Positions 8,652 to 17,338 are shown, counted from the stretch's first letter. The stretch is 49,420 nt of DNA from Candidatus Saccharimonadota bacterium (GCA_017516075.1 JAFWDS010000011.1:1-49420), one strand, 5' to 3'. The notes: generated from the sequence alone by a model not told the origin. Translations and numbers: made by a program.

Positions 8652-10337
8652 ATGAAACAATATACGACACTAACCATCGGCATACCAATAACAGCTATGA
8701 TTCTTTCAGGTGTAGTTTTGGCATCTAGTTATGTCTCCGCTGAGACTGACGTAGTAGATGAGATTAATATCACTGTCCCAGAGTCCTGTTCTCTTTCTGG
8801 CACTGGTATGAATAGCCATAATGCTAATATCGCCAATGGTACTTATCGAGCGGATATTGGCACTACTACTCTCCACGCATTCTGTAATGATTCTGAAGGC
8901 TTCGCTATCTATGCCGCAGGATATACTGGAGATACTATTGGTGAGACTAATAGCAATAAACTCGTCGGAGCTTCTACTAATACTACTATAGAAACCGGAC
9001 TAGCTACATCGGCTGGTAATCCTGATGTATCTAATTGGGCGATGAAGCTAGCTATCACGCAAGATTCTGGTGATACAACTGGTACTAATGCTTATACGAT
9101 AGATTCTGCACCAAATACTTCTGGTGGTTCTGATGCGAGCTTTGGTGAGTATCATGTAGTCCCCCATGAATACACCAAAGTCGCTCATAAGAACTCAGCT
9201 ACCGATATGACCGCAAACACTGGCGGAGTTAAACTCACTACTACTTATGCAGCTTACATTTCTAAAACTCAACCAGCTGATACTTATACCGGCCAAGTCA
9301 TCTACGCTCTCGTTCATCCATCCGATGCTCCTGCTCCACAAGTCAGTTCCTGTCAGACCAAAGTCCCTGGTGTCACCTACATGCAAGAATTCGCCACCAT
9401 GACTGCTGCCGAAAAAGCTACGATTCTAGGAAACATGACCGAAGACGCCCAGTATAGCCTCAAGGATAGTCGTGATAACAAATCCTATTGTGTAGCCAAG
9501 CTACGAGATGGCAACATCTGGATGACCCAAAACCTAGATCATGATATTGTTAATACACAAAATTATTACACCAATCAAAACACCGACATCGGCTACAATA
9601 CCTCTACTAGTGAATACGACACTGCCACCTGGACAGCTCCTAGTGCCACTCTTACAGATGCTAACAAAAATAACTGGGTAGGCTCCACTACTATTCCTAT
9701 GTCCTATGACCCAGGAGACCTTTATTGGAACGGCACTAAATCGGACAATAGCGATTGGAGAACATATAATAGAAGCTGTACTTGGAATAGCACTACACAA
9801 AAATACGAAAACTGCGACGAATCACTAAATCCAATCGCTACATACACAGATACCACTGGTGAATCCCAGTATCATCTAGGTAACTATTACAACTGGACCG
9901 CCGCTGTAGCCATGAGTGACAGTAGCTCTCATACTACGTCTGGCGAGTTAATAGAACAATCCATCTGCCCAGCTGGCTGGACTCTACCACGCGTAGGTAC
10001 TGGTAACGATACATTCTACGGCCTCTGGAATGAATATGGTTTCACTAGTAGCAGCTACATAGACACTAATAGTAACAACCAACATGACGAAGGTGAAGAT
10101 GCCCTCTGGACTACCCCGCTTTACTCCGCTGCTGGTGGGTACTTCAACGGCGTACTGCGTGGCGTTGGCCGCAACGGCGACTTCTGGTTGCCAGTTGTAG
10201 CACTTTTCGACGAAGTCAGGGGCGCGTACTTCGAGACAGGTGGCTACGTCCTCCCTTCTAGTAATGTCGATAGACGAGGCGGTAGCACCATCCGTTGCGT
10301 CGCCCGCCCAGTCGCCTCCTCCGTCTCCGGCCTCTAA
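8652..10337 (+). CDS. FISUMP-domain surface protein A with hypervariable C-terminus
   Basis: This 561-residue protein is predicted to be secreted. It has an N-terminal signal or anchor segment (about 1-30), a Thr/Ser-rich beta domain shared by all paralogs here (VDEINITVPESCS, about 32-225), then a Fibrobacter-succinogenes major-paralog (FISUMP) domain from about 265 (DSRDNKSYCVAKLRDGNIWM, later SICPAGWTLPRVG near 435). The last 70 residues are variable between paralogs, except for fixed W, G and RCVARP positions. The -10 TATGAT (8621-8626) and GAGGA before the ATG support the start. The fold is C-type-lectin or FGE-like by family knowledge. Adhesion or host recognition is inferred. Confidence 0.85.
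   Translation: MKQYTTLTIGIPITAMILSGVVLASSYVSAETDVVDEINITVPESCSLSGTGMNSHNANIANGTYRADIGTTTLHAFCNDSEGFAIYAAGYTGDTIGETNSNKLVGASTNTTIETGLATSAGNPDVSNWAMKLAITQDSGDTTGTNAYTIDSAPNTSGGSDASFGEYHVVPHEYTKVAHKNSATDMTANTGGVKLTTTYAAYISKTQPADTYTGQVIYALVHPSDAPAPQVSSCQTKVPGVTYMQEFATMTAAEKATILGNMTEDAQYSLKDSRDNKSYCVAKLRDGNIWMTQNLDHDIVNTQNYYTNQNTDIGYNTSTSEYDTATWTAPSATLTDANKNNWVGSTTIPMSYDPGDLYWNGTKSDNSDWRTYNRSCTWNSTTQKYENCDESLNPIATYTDTTGESQYHLGNYYNWTAAVAMSDSSSHTTSGELIEQSICPAGWTLPRVGTGNDTFYGLWNEYGFTSSSYIDTNSNNQHDEGEDALWTTPLYSAAGGYFNGVLRGVGRNGDFWLPVVALFDEVRGAYFETGGYVLPSSNVDRRGGSTIRCVARPVASSVSGL
10146..10298 (+). other. Hypervariable 3' segment of FISUMP gene A (DGR-type variable region candidate)
   Basis: Codons aligned with genes C and D differ mainly where a template AAC or AAT could have been randomised (for example AAC/GTC/GGC, CGC/GGC/TTC, AAC/TAC/GGC). 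Codons between them (GTA, GTT, TTCTGG, CCAGTTGTA) are fixed. The flank before it is nearly identical between A and C. Confidence 0.6.
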
Positions 10338-10490
10338 TCCTCCACCCCCAACTTTATAATCCTTGCCAAACTTTATAAACTCCCTACTCGGCGACAAACA
10401 TCCGACACTTGTATTTCCGTACTATATTTTTCCATCTACCATGTCACAAGCTAACTTCAGCGAACATTTGGCGAATACGCGAGATTAGAG

Positions 10491-10496
10491 TATAAT
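10491..10496 (+). promoter_or_regulatory. Fic gene -10 box
   Basis: TATAAT lies 6 nt before the ATG at 10503. A message from this promoter would be leaderless. No Shine-Dalgarno is present. Confidence 0.5.
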
Positions 10497-10502
10497 AAAA
10501 TC

Positions 10503-11165
10503 ATGATACTAAAGGATAAATATAATTTGACTCGTGAAGAAAACGTTTTTGTTGCGAAAAAATACCTGAAAGATTCGGTGTATAGGAGTGCATTTCTAGA
10601 AGGTATGGCAGTAACCTTTCCACAGACAGAAGCAATCCTGGAGAATGCCACAGTGAATAACGTTTCAGCGAAGGATGTAGCGAAGGTAATTGAACTACGG
10701 GACGCATGGGAATACTTATTAGCGAATTTGGATGTGTCTCTAGACTTGAAATATCTCGAAGACCTACATGAAATCATCGCCAGAGAAGATGTGCCATGGG
10801 ACAGGCTTGGCAAACTACGCACCGACAACGTTCGGATTTCCGGGACAAACTACATACCAAAAGTTCCAAATCCAGAAACCGCAAGTTTGAAGATAAATGA
10901 GATTCTTGAAAGCGACAACAGCGATACGGAAAAAGCGATTACCATGCTGCTATATCTAATGCGCGCTCAACTCTTCTTGGACGGCAATAAAAGGATTGCG
11001 ACTTTTGCTTGCAACAAAATTTTGGTCAGTACTGGCCACGGAATTTTTTCGCTGCCACCGGAGCTAAAAGAAGAATTCGCAGAAAAACTGATTCATTTCT
11101 ATGAGACTGACGACATGGATGAGTTAAAAACATTCGTGTACGACAATTGCTTGAGCGGACTATAA
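10503..11165 (+). CDS. Fic-domain protein with inhibitory helix; catalytic His replaced by Gln
   Basis: This is a 220-residue Fic/Doc family protein. Fic enzymes transfer AMP or other phosphate-containing groups to proteins using HxFx(D/E)GN(G/K)R. Here the motif reads Q156-L-F158-L-D160-G-N162-K-R164, so the catalytic His is Gln while the Asp, Asn and Arg stay. An N-terminal S29-AFL-E33-G34 matches the inhibitory motif (S/T)xxxE(G/N). Both together suggest a regulated scaffold, an enzyme with altered chemistry, or a recently inactivated copy. No toxin or antitoxin partner is adjacent. It sits between FISUMP genes A and B with its own promoter. Confidence 0.85.
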   Translation: MILKDKYNLTREENVFVAKKYLKDSVYRSAFLEGMAVTFPQTEAILENATVNNVSAKDVAKVIELRDAWEYLLANLDVSLDLKYLEDLHEIIAREDVPWDRLGKLRTDNVRISGTNYIPKVPNPETASLKINEILESDNSDTEKAITMLLYLMRAQLFLDGNKRIATFACNKILVSTGHGIFSLPPELKEEFAEKLIHFYETDDMDELKTFVYDNCLSGL

Positions 11166-11258
11166 TTGTCGAAAAACAGGCTCGTAGCTTTTTGGGTGTA
11201 GATTATTTCATAATGGTTATGCTATAATAGTATTTGTAAATAAGGAAAGGTCTAGACA

Positions 11259-13529
11259 ATGAAGACAAATAGCACACTCATAATCATCGGCATACCAATA
11301 GCAGCTATGATTCTTTCAGGTGCAGTTTTGGCATCTAGTTATGTCTCCGCTGAGACTGACGTAGTAGATGAGATTAATATCACTGTCCCAGTGTCCTGTT
11401 CTATTTCTGGTACTGGTATGGATTCTCATAATGCTAATATAGCTAATGGTATATATACTGCAGATATTGGTACTACTACACTACATGCTTTTTGTAATGA
11501 CAATGAAGGCTTCGCTATCTATGCTGCAGGATATACAGGAAATGAAGTGGGAGGAACGAATAGTAATAAGTTAGTCGGAACAACGGCTTCTGGTAATGCA
11601 ACTATAGAATCAGGCCTAGCTACGTCTGCTGGTAATCCTGATATATCTAATTGGGCGATGAAACTAGCTATCACTCAAGATTCTGGTGATACTACTGGCA
11701 CTAATGCTTATACGATAGATTCTGCACCAAATACTTCTGGTGGTTCTGATGCGAGCTTTGGTGAGTACCATGTAGTCCCCAATGAATACACCAAAGTCGC
11801 TCACAAAAACTCTGGTACCGACATGACTGAAACTACTGGTGGAGTTAAGCTTACTACTACTTATGCCGCTTACATTTCTAAGACTCAAGCTGCCGATACG
11901 TATTCTGGGCAAGTCATCTATACTCTCGTCCATCCATCTTCTGCTGTAGCTGGCAAGCTAAATGTAAACTTTGATGGTAATGGCTTAACCTTCCCGAATG
12001 GTAAATCCACTAACCTGGTAGCATACGAAGCGACCGAAACCGAAACTACTGGTACTGTAACCAAGAAGTCTTATACTGGTTCATATAACGAAGAAGGTGG
12101 CTTTGCTGATTATGGAGTGCCAGCTGGCAATAAAGTTGTAACTATTGATGGAGCTGAAAGTATCCATATCGCAGTAACCTATGGTGCTCCACAAAACAAC
12201 GGTGGTCCACCGAGCGATTTATATATCTTTGCCGGAAATCATCCTGACTATACGAATTCTAACAGTGTGGATGGGTTAGCGAGTTGCGGTTCAACTAATT
12301 CAGTCAATGGTGTATTCTCTTCTATGGGTAGTAGTGGCTCACAGGTAACAATGGAATGTGATATCGCTAGTGATTCGGTAACGTTCTATGATTATAGTGC
12401 AAATACTAATAATACTGCCTCCATGGGTTACTATGCCGTAATCACCGGCCAAGGCACCATCACATCCTACAATAAAACCGCTACTTCCGGCACCTACCAA
12501 ACCCCATCCACTAGAGCAGGCCAAGACGTCTTCCTCGGTTGGAGTACTAATCCAAATGCTAATGCTGAAGCCGAAGATCCACTATACGCTAACGAAGCAG
12601 ACTTTATCGCTAATGCACCATACCTTAACATTGACGGTAATGTCACTATGTATGCAGTATGGGGTAAGACATTCAATGCGGCCTATGCTGATGCAAATAA
12701 ATCACAACTATCTGGTCATTATAAAATGCAAGACGGTACAGAAGAACTATGTAAAGAAATCTACGTCGGTGCTACTGAAACTCTCATAGACTCACGTGAC
12801 AATACTACTTACATGGCAGGAAGACTAAAAGACGGTAAGTGCTGGATGCTAGATAATCTCGCACTTGATCCAACAAATTCCACTACTGCAGCCAACATGA
12901 ACGCATCCAACACTAACGCTACCCAAGAAGCCATCACCAACCTTCTAAACGGTGGTAGTAGTACTGCTGGATGGAGTAGTGTAGCCGTAGAGAACAAAAT
13001 TACTGGATGGAATACTACAAGCCCAAACAATGCCTATGAATATCCATATGTTAATAATCAAAGCAAAAATACTCTCGTCACGTCCTACGGCCCAGCCTCT
13101 ACTAACGGACAAGCTAAAGTAGGTATCTACTACAACTTCTGCGCTGCATCTGCTAGTACATATTGTTATGCAGAAGGTAGTGGCGTAGATGTACCAGATA
13201 CCATCATTGACGCTCCTCAAGACATCTGTCCAGCCAACTGGCGAATGCCTACTGGTGGCAATACTGGTGAATACTACTCACTAGCTCAGAAGTACGGTAG
13301 CGATGCATCTAACACTAACAGCCTCCAATATAACTTGTCTACGCCTCTTTCGGGCAACTACTACGGTAGCTCGGCGTACTATCAGGGTAGCCTCGGCTAC
13401 TGGTGGTCGTCTACTTACGGCAGTAGCAACAACATGTACGACCTGTACGTCTATCCGACTAACGTGAGCCCGTGCCACAGCTACTATCGCAACTATGGAC
13501 GATCTATGCGATGCTTGATGGCTGATTAG
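11259..13529 (+). CDS. FISUMP-domain surface protein B with InlB-type repeat
   Basis: This is a 756-residue secreted protein. The signal segment (1-30) and first beta domain (to about 225) are almost identical to gene A. An insert follows that A and C lack: about 230-395 (KLNVNFDGNGLTFPNGKS, IHIAVTYGAP) and a Listeria-Bacteroides/InlB-type repeat at about 395-470 (VFLGWSTNPN, NVTMYAVWG). The FISUMP domain starts near 505 (LIDSRDNTTYMAGRLKDGKCW) and ends with an aromatic-rich, NAC-codon-rich tail (GYWWSSTYGSS, RSMRCLMAD). Promoter TATAAT and AAGGAAAGG precede the ATG. Probably a multi-domain adhesin; function inferred. Confidence 0.83.
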   Translation: MKTNSTLIIIGIPIAAMILSGAVLASSYVSAETDVVDEINITVPVSCSISGTGMDSHNANIANGIYTADIGTTTLHAFCNDNEGFAIYAAGYTGNEVGGTNSNKLVGTTASGNATIESGLATSAGNPDISNWAMKLAITQDSGDTTGTNAYTIDSAPNTSGGSDASFGEYHVVPNEYTKVAHKNSGTDMTETTGGVKLTTTYAAYISKTQAADTYSGQVIYTLVHPSSAVAGKLNVNFDGNGLTFPNGKSTNLVAYEATETETTGTVTKKSYTGSYNEEGGFADYGVPAGNKVVTIDGAESIHIAVTYGAPQNNGGPPSDLYIFAGNHPDYTNSNSVDGLASCGSTNSVNGVFSSMGSSGSQVTMECDIASDSVTFYDYSANTNNTASMGYYAVITGQGTITSYNKTATSGTYQTPSTRAGQDVFLGWSTNPNANAEAEDPLYANEADFIANAPYLNIDGNVTMYAVWGKTFNAAYADANKSQLSGHYKMQDGTEELCKEIYVGATETLIDSRDNTTYMAGRLKDGKCWMLDNLALDPTNSTTAANMNASNTNATQEAITNLLNGGSSTAGWSSVAVENKITGWNTTSPNNAYEYPYVNNQSKNTLVTSYGPASTNGQAKVGIYYNFCAASASTYCYAEGSGVDVPDTIIDAPQDICPANWRMPTGGNTGEYYSLAQKYGSDASNTNSLQYNLSTPLSGNYYGSSAYYQGSLGYWWSSTYGSSNNMYDLYVYPTNVSPCHSYYRNYGRSMRCLMAD
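13356..13514 (+). other. Variable-region-like 3' segment of FISUMP gene B
   Basis: It is dense in AAC, TAC, AGC and GGC codons with fixed W, G and R-x-x-R-C positions. This is the composition expected of an adenine-targeted variable region. It aligns only loosely with A, C and D, so it would belong to a different template or be an older divergence. Confidence 0.4.
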
Positions 13530-13684
13530 AGTAGTTTGGTTGCTATGTGAGTCTGCGTTTGCTGTTCCCGACGCCACCTCCTTGGATTTGTGTTGGTGTT
13601 TCCAGTGGTGCTTGGTTGGTGTTGTGTGATGTAATGGGGTGTGGTAATATATAAGCATAAGTTAGTTAAAAGGATTATTTAATT

Positions 13685-15400
13685 ATGGTCATACGGGATC
13701 ATTATTATAGAACAGTAATGATAAGTATAGGTGCGATGTTTGGAGTCATCACTATAGTTGGTGGGATATTAGCTAGTAATCGGGTATTAGCTGATGATAA
13801 TACTTCCGTCGTAGATGAAATAAATATCACTGTCCCAGAATCCTGTTCTATTTCTGGTACTGGTATGGATTCTCATAATGCTAATATAGCTAATGGTATA
13901 TATACTGCAGATATTGGTACTACTACTCTCCACGCATTCTGTAATGATTCTGAAGGCTTTGCTATCTATGCGGCTGGATATACTGGAGATGAGATAGGAG
14001 GGACGAATAGTAATAAGCTAGTAGGAACAACAGCTAGTGGTAATGCCGTAATAGAATCAGGTCTAGCTACATCTGCTGGTAATCCTGACGTATCTAACTG
14101 GGCAATGAAACTAGCTATCACGCAAGATAGTGGTGACATAACTGGCACTAATGCTTATACGATAGATTCTGCACCAAATACTTCTGGTGGTTCTGATGCA
14201 ACCTTTGGTGAGTATCATGTAGTCCCCAATGAATATACCAAAGTCGCTCACAAAACTGCCGCTACTGATATGACCGAATCTACTGGTGGAGTTAAGCTTA
14301 CTACTACCTACGCTGCCTATATTTCCAAAACCCAACCAGCTGATACGTATTCTGGACAGGTCATCTACACCCTAGTTCATCCATCCGATGCTCCGGCTCC
14401 ACAAGTCAGTTCCTGTCAGACCAAAGTCCCAGGTGTCACCTACATGCAAGAATTCGCCACCATGACCACACAAGAAAAAGCTGCAGTTTTAGGGAATATG
14501 ACTGAAGACGCCCAATATGGCATTAAGGACAGCCGCGATAATAAATCCTATTGTGTAGCCAAACTAAAAGACGGCAACATCTGGATGACCCAAAACCTAG
14601 ATCACGATATCGTCACTACAACAAATTACTATACTAATCAAAACACTGACATTGGCTATAATACTTTCACCAGTCAATACGACACTGCTACCTGGACAGC
14701 TCCCAGTGCCACCCTTACAGACACCAACAAAAGCAACTGGGTAGGCTCATATACAATTCCTATGTCTTATGACCCAGGCGACCTTTACTGGAGCGCTACC
14801 GAATCAGACTATAGTGATTGGAACACCTACATGAGTAGCTGCACTTGGAATAGCACTACGCAAAAATACGAAAACTGCGACGAATCACTAAATCCAATTG
14901 CTACATATACAGATACCACTGGTGAATCCCAATATCATCTAGGTAACTATTACAACTGGACTGCTGCTGTAGCTATGAGCGATAGTAGCTCCTATACTAC
15001 GTCAAACGAACTCATAGAACAATCCATCTGCCCAGCTGGCTGGACTCTGCCACGCGTAGGTACTGGTAATGATTCCTTCTATAGCCTCTGGAATGAATAT
15101 GGTTTCACTAGTAGCAGCTACACAGACACTAATAGTAACAACCAATATGACGAAGATGAAGATGCCCTCTGGACTACCCCGCTTTACTCCGCTGCTGGTG
15201 GGTACTTCGTCGGCGTACTAGGCTACGTTAGCGGCTACGGCATCTTCTGGTCGCCAGTTGTAGATAGTAGTGACTTCGCCAGGGGCGCGTACTTCAACGT
15301 GGTTGGCGACGTCTTTCCTTCCTTTTGGGTCAATCGCGACTACGGCAATTCCGTCCGCTGCGTTGCGCGTCCCGTAGCGTCATCGGTTAGTGGTCTGTAG
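13685..15400 (+). CDS. FISUMP-domain surface protein C with hypervariable C-terminus
   Basis: This 571-residue protein has a signal sequence unrelated to that of A and B (ISIGAMFGVITIVGGILAS), followed by the same VDEINITVPESCS domain and the same FISUMP domain. Much of the middle is nearly identical to A at nucleotide level. The last 70 residues diverge sharply, then the conserved ARPVASSVSGL tail returns. Mosaicism (new signal, shared core, variable tail) suggests recombination among paralogs. AAAAGGA precedes the ATG at about 10 nt spacing. The 3' end overlaps the convergent dus by 14 bp. Confidence 0.84.
   Translation: MVIRDHYYRTVMISIGAMFGVITIVGGILASNRVLADDNTSVVDEINITVPESCSISGTGMDSHNANIANGIYTADIGTTTLHAFCNDSEGFAIYAAGYTGDEIGGTNSNKLVGTTASGNAVIESGLATSAGNPDVSNWAMKLAITQDSGDITGTNAYTIDSAPNTSGGSDATFGEYHVVPNEYTKVAHKTAATDMTESTGGVKLTTTYAAYISKTQPADTYSGQVIYTLVHPSDAPAPQVSSCQTKVPGVTYMQEFATMTTQEKAAVLGNMTEDAQYGIKDSRDNKSYCVAKLKDGNIWMTQNLDHDIVTTTNYYTNQNTDIGYNTFTSQYDTATWTAPSATLTDTNKSNWVGSYTIPMSYDPGDLYWSATESDYSDWNTYMSSCTWNSTTQKYENCDESLNPIATYTDTTGESQYHLGNYYNWTAAVAMSDSSSYTTSNELIEQSICPAGWTLPRVGTGNDSFYSLWNEYGFTSSSYTDTNSNNQYDEDEDALWTTPLYSAAGGYFVGVLGYVSGYGIFWSPVVDSSDFARGAYFNVVGDVFPSFWVNRDYGNSVRCVARPVASSVSGL
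15209..15364 (+). other. Hypervariable 3' segment of FISUMP gene C (DGR-type variable region candidate)
   Basis: Relative to A and D, substitutions cluster in the first two bases of NNC/NNT codons. The preceding stretch around 15170-15208 is essentially identical between A and C. The downstream CGCTGCGTT is shared with D and could be the site where cDNA integration starts. Confidence 0.6.
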
Positions 15401-16454
15401 TATTATATTGTTCAGATAATAGAGTAGAATTTAGGATTTTTCTGGCTTCTTCGACGGAGTGAGTCTCCATCAGTTTGGTGCGGAGGTCCTTCGCGCCAGG
15501 GAAATTGTTGACGTAGATTTTGAAGAAATGCTTTAAGGATTCGTAAGGAATATGAGAATGGGGTTTCTCGGAACGCTCCTTCGCGCCCTCGCTCAAGGGA
15601 CTCAGTCGCTCCGCGTTTGCCACGTTGGCAAACATGCTCCTCGAAACCTCATTCTCATATTCTTCATAAAGCTCCAGATGCATTTTTAAAAGCTCCATGA
15701 GCTCGGCTTGCGAGGGGGTGTGGTCGGTGAAGCAGTAGGGGTTGGCAAAAACGCCGCGGCCGATCATAAAACCATCGACTTCGGGATATTTTTCGTGCAG
15801 CTCGAGGGCGTGGGTGCGGTCCTTGATATCGCCGTTGATAATTAATTTGGTTTCTGGGGAGATTTCATCACGAAGCTTATTAATTTCAGGGATTAGCTCG
15901 TAGTGGGCTGGAACTTTGCTCATTTCTTTTTTGGTGCGAAGATGTATAGTGAGAGCGGCGGGATGTTCGGCGAGTAAAACAGGGAGCCAGGTTCGGAACT
16001 CTTCCGGGTCAGACCAGCCGAGACGAGTTTTGACAGACACTGGTAGCTTAGTGCTCTTGCGCGCATTATGAAAACACTCTACGGCGAGGTCTGGGGTTTT
16101 GATCATGGCGGCACCGCCACCGGTGCGATTGACATGCTTGTCGGGGCAGCCGAAATTGAGGTCTACCCCTGAAAAGCCGAGAGATTCAAGCGCGGAGGCA
16201 AGTTCCGAAAAATGTTCGGGGTTTTTGCCCCAAATTTGTGCGATAATCGGAGAATCTGTGGGCGCTACCTCTAAACGCTCCAAAGCATTCCAACGGCCTT
16301 TTTCGGAGGCATAAGAGGAGACATTGGTAAATTCCGTGAAAAATAGATCTGGGCGTCCGGCTTTTGCGATAACCTGACGAAACATGATGTCGGTAACGCC
16401 TTCCATGGGGGCCAAAATTAGAAATGGTTTCGGTAAATTTTGCCAAATATTCAT
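15387..16454 (-). CDS. dus: tRNA-dihydrouridine synthase with an in-frame palindromic insert
   Basis: This flavoenzyme reduces uridine to dihydrouridine in tRNA. The TIM-barrel FMN motifs are visible: LAPMEGVTD (about 14-22), the catalytic Cys in LNFGCPDKHV (C103), VKTRLGW, and NGDIKDR plus GFMIGRGVFANP. It is 355 aa from ATG 16454. An earlier ATG at 16478 overlaps the TATAAT box and is rejected. In the helical domain about 30 residues (VSRSMFANVANAERLSPL to AKERSEKP) look foreign. They are encoded by a palindrome (15548-15662) that keeps the frame open. Confidence 0.92.
   Translation of the reverse strand: MNIWQNLPKPFLILAPMEGVTDIMFRQVIAKAGRPDLFFTEFTNVSSYASEKGRWNALERLEVAPTDSPIIAQIWGKNPEHFSELASALESLGFSGVDLNFGCPDKHVNRTGGGAAMIKTPDLAVECFHNARKSTKLPVSVKTRLGWSDPEEFRTWLPVLLAEHPAALTIHLRTKKEMSKVPAHYELIPEINKLRDEISPETKLIINGDIKDRTHALELHEKYPEVDGFMIGRGVFANPYCFTDHTPSQAELMELLKMHLELYEEYENEVSRSMFANVANAERLSPLSEGAKERSEKPHSHIPYESLKHFFKIYVNNFPGAKDLRTKLMETHSVEEARKILNSTLLSEQYNTTDH
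15548..15662. repeat. 115-bp palindromic element inserted in frame within dus
   Basis: Arms 15548-15567 and 15643-15662 are complementary at 19 of 20 bases. Inside lies a perfect 8-bp hairpin (GTTTGCCA / TGGCAAAC, 15615-15633) and a GC-rich, ERLS-encoding core. There is no stop or frameshift in the dus frame. This behaves like the Rickettsia palindromic elements known to sit inside coding regions; the relationship is by analogy only. Confidence 0.75.
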
Positions 16455-16460
16455 ACTGCC

Positions 16461-16466
16461 ATTATA
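16461..16466 (-). promoter_or_regulatory. dus -10 box
   Basis: TGGTATAAT on the minus strand is 6 nt from the ATG at 16454, which implies a leaderless message. It is divergent from the promoter of the metalloprotein gene at 16489-16517. Confidence 0.55.
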
Positions 16467-16488
16467 CCATAAAAACATGGTTTAAGCA

Positions 16489-16517
16489 TTGACTTTTTTA
16501 AGATAAAGTGATATAAT
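16489..16517 (+). promoter_or_regulatory. Sigma-70-type promoter of the metalloprotein gene
   Basis: TTGACT, a 17-bp spacer and TATAAT are present. Unlike many promoters here it gives a leader of about 45 nt, which carries a strong Shine-Dalgarno (AGAAGGAGGGG) before the ATG at 16570. Confidence 0.65.
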
Positions 16518-16569
16518 TATAAGTGGTAGGGAGCTGTTTTACATATATTCGGTAGAAGGAGGGGTAAAA

Positions 16570-17208
16570 ATGTTACCGATTTATTTAACCTATGATAGTG
16601 GTGTAGATGAATTCGAAATCAGAGCTATAATGATAGCGCTGATTGAGTTCAAAAAGTTGCGCCCGAGACAGAAAGTAACGGTGCATGGTTCAAAACCGTG
16701 GTCGACCGGAGATTATTCCAGCGCGGATTGGTATATTAAGTCTGCCAAAAGAATATTCAGGGAGGATCTCGGGAGAGTGCAGCTAGATGCTGATAGCATC
16801 TTGACTTTACTCGAGAATGAGCCGTGGCAGGCGCAACAGTCGCACATTGATCTTTTCTTCACTTCGTATGACCTGAGTTTGCGGGGCATAAACTTCTGTT
16901 TTGGTATAGCGAGAGGCAGAAATACTGTTCAGAGCTTGTACCGATTCAGGAGGCTGTGCGAGGATGACAGAGAGATTGCTATCAAGACTTTGGTGTGGCA
17001 TGAACTTGGTCATATCTTTGGCCTGGCCAGCGATCTTAGTCGGAGTAATACGCGGGATTGCTGTGGTTCACACTGCACCAATGAGGGCTGCGCAATGTGC
17101 CAGGGCGTCTCCGTGAAGGAGTGGGTAATGCATGCGAGGGAGGTGAAAAAGTACGGCATGATTTATTGCTCACAATGCATGGATGATTTGCGCCGTGCAA
17201 GACCATGA
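16570..17208 (+). CDS. Archaemetzincin-like zinc metalloprotein
   Basis: This is a 212-residue cytoplasmic protein without a signal peptide. HELGHIFGLASD (H144, E145, H148, G151, D155) is a metzincin-type HExxHxxG helix. It is followed by a Cys cluster with C169-x4-C174-x-M176 and a late C200-x2-C203. That resembles the archaemetzincin (M54) layout, where a second structural zinc is bound by C-x4-C-x-M...C-x2-C. The expected third ligand (H, or D in some metzincins) three residues after the Gly is Ser here, with Asp one position later, so activity is uncertain. Substrate unknown. A strong terminator follows. Confidence 0.7.
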   Translation: MLPIYLTYDSGVDEFEIRAIMIALIEFKKLRPRQKVTVHGSKPWSTGDYSSADWYIKSAKRIFREDLGRVQLDADSILTLLENEPWQAQQSHIDLFFTSYDLSLRGINFCFGIARGRNTVQSLYRFRRLCEDDREIAIKTLVWHELGHIFGLASDLSRSNTRDCCGSHCTNEGCAMCQGVSVKEWVMHAREVKKYGMIYCSQCMDDLRRARP

Positions 17209-17221
17209 ACCTATCGATTGG

Positions 17222-17265
17222 GCCGATTAGACTGCGAAATTTGCAGTCGAAGTCGGCTCTTTTTT
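17222..17265 (+). terminator. Rho-independent terminator after the metalloprotein gene
   Basis: The stem is GCCGA...GACTGC / GCAGTC...TCGGC with loop GAAATTT, followed by CTCTTTTTTAT. Confidence 0.8.
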
Positions 17266-17338
17266 ATGTGTTATAATTAAATTACTCACGCTATACTTCG
17301 GTCACTGGTGTTGAGAAAAGTTTAAGGTTGCAGGTATT

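Noticed and set aside
8511-8660. A 50-residue N-terminal extension of murI
   Set aside because: The sequence lacks family similarity and spans the TATAAT box. The DSGIGG motif starts normally at ATG 8510.
13530-13684. DGR template repeat downstream of FISUMP gene B
   Set aside because: The stretch is G/T-rich with no AAC-dense copy of any variable tail. No such copy was found in other spacers either.
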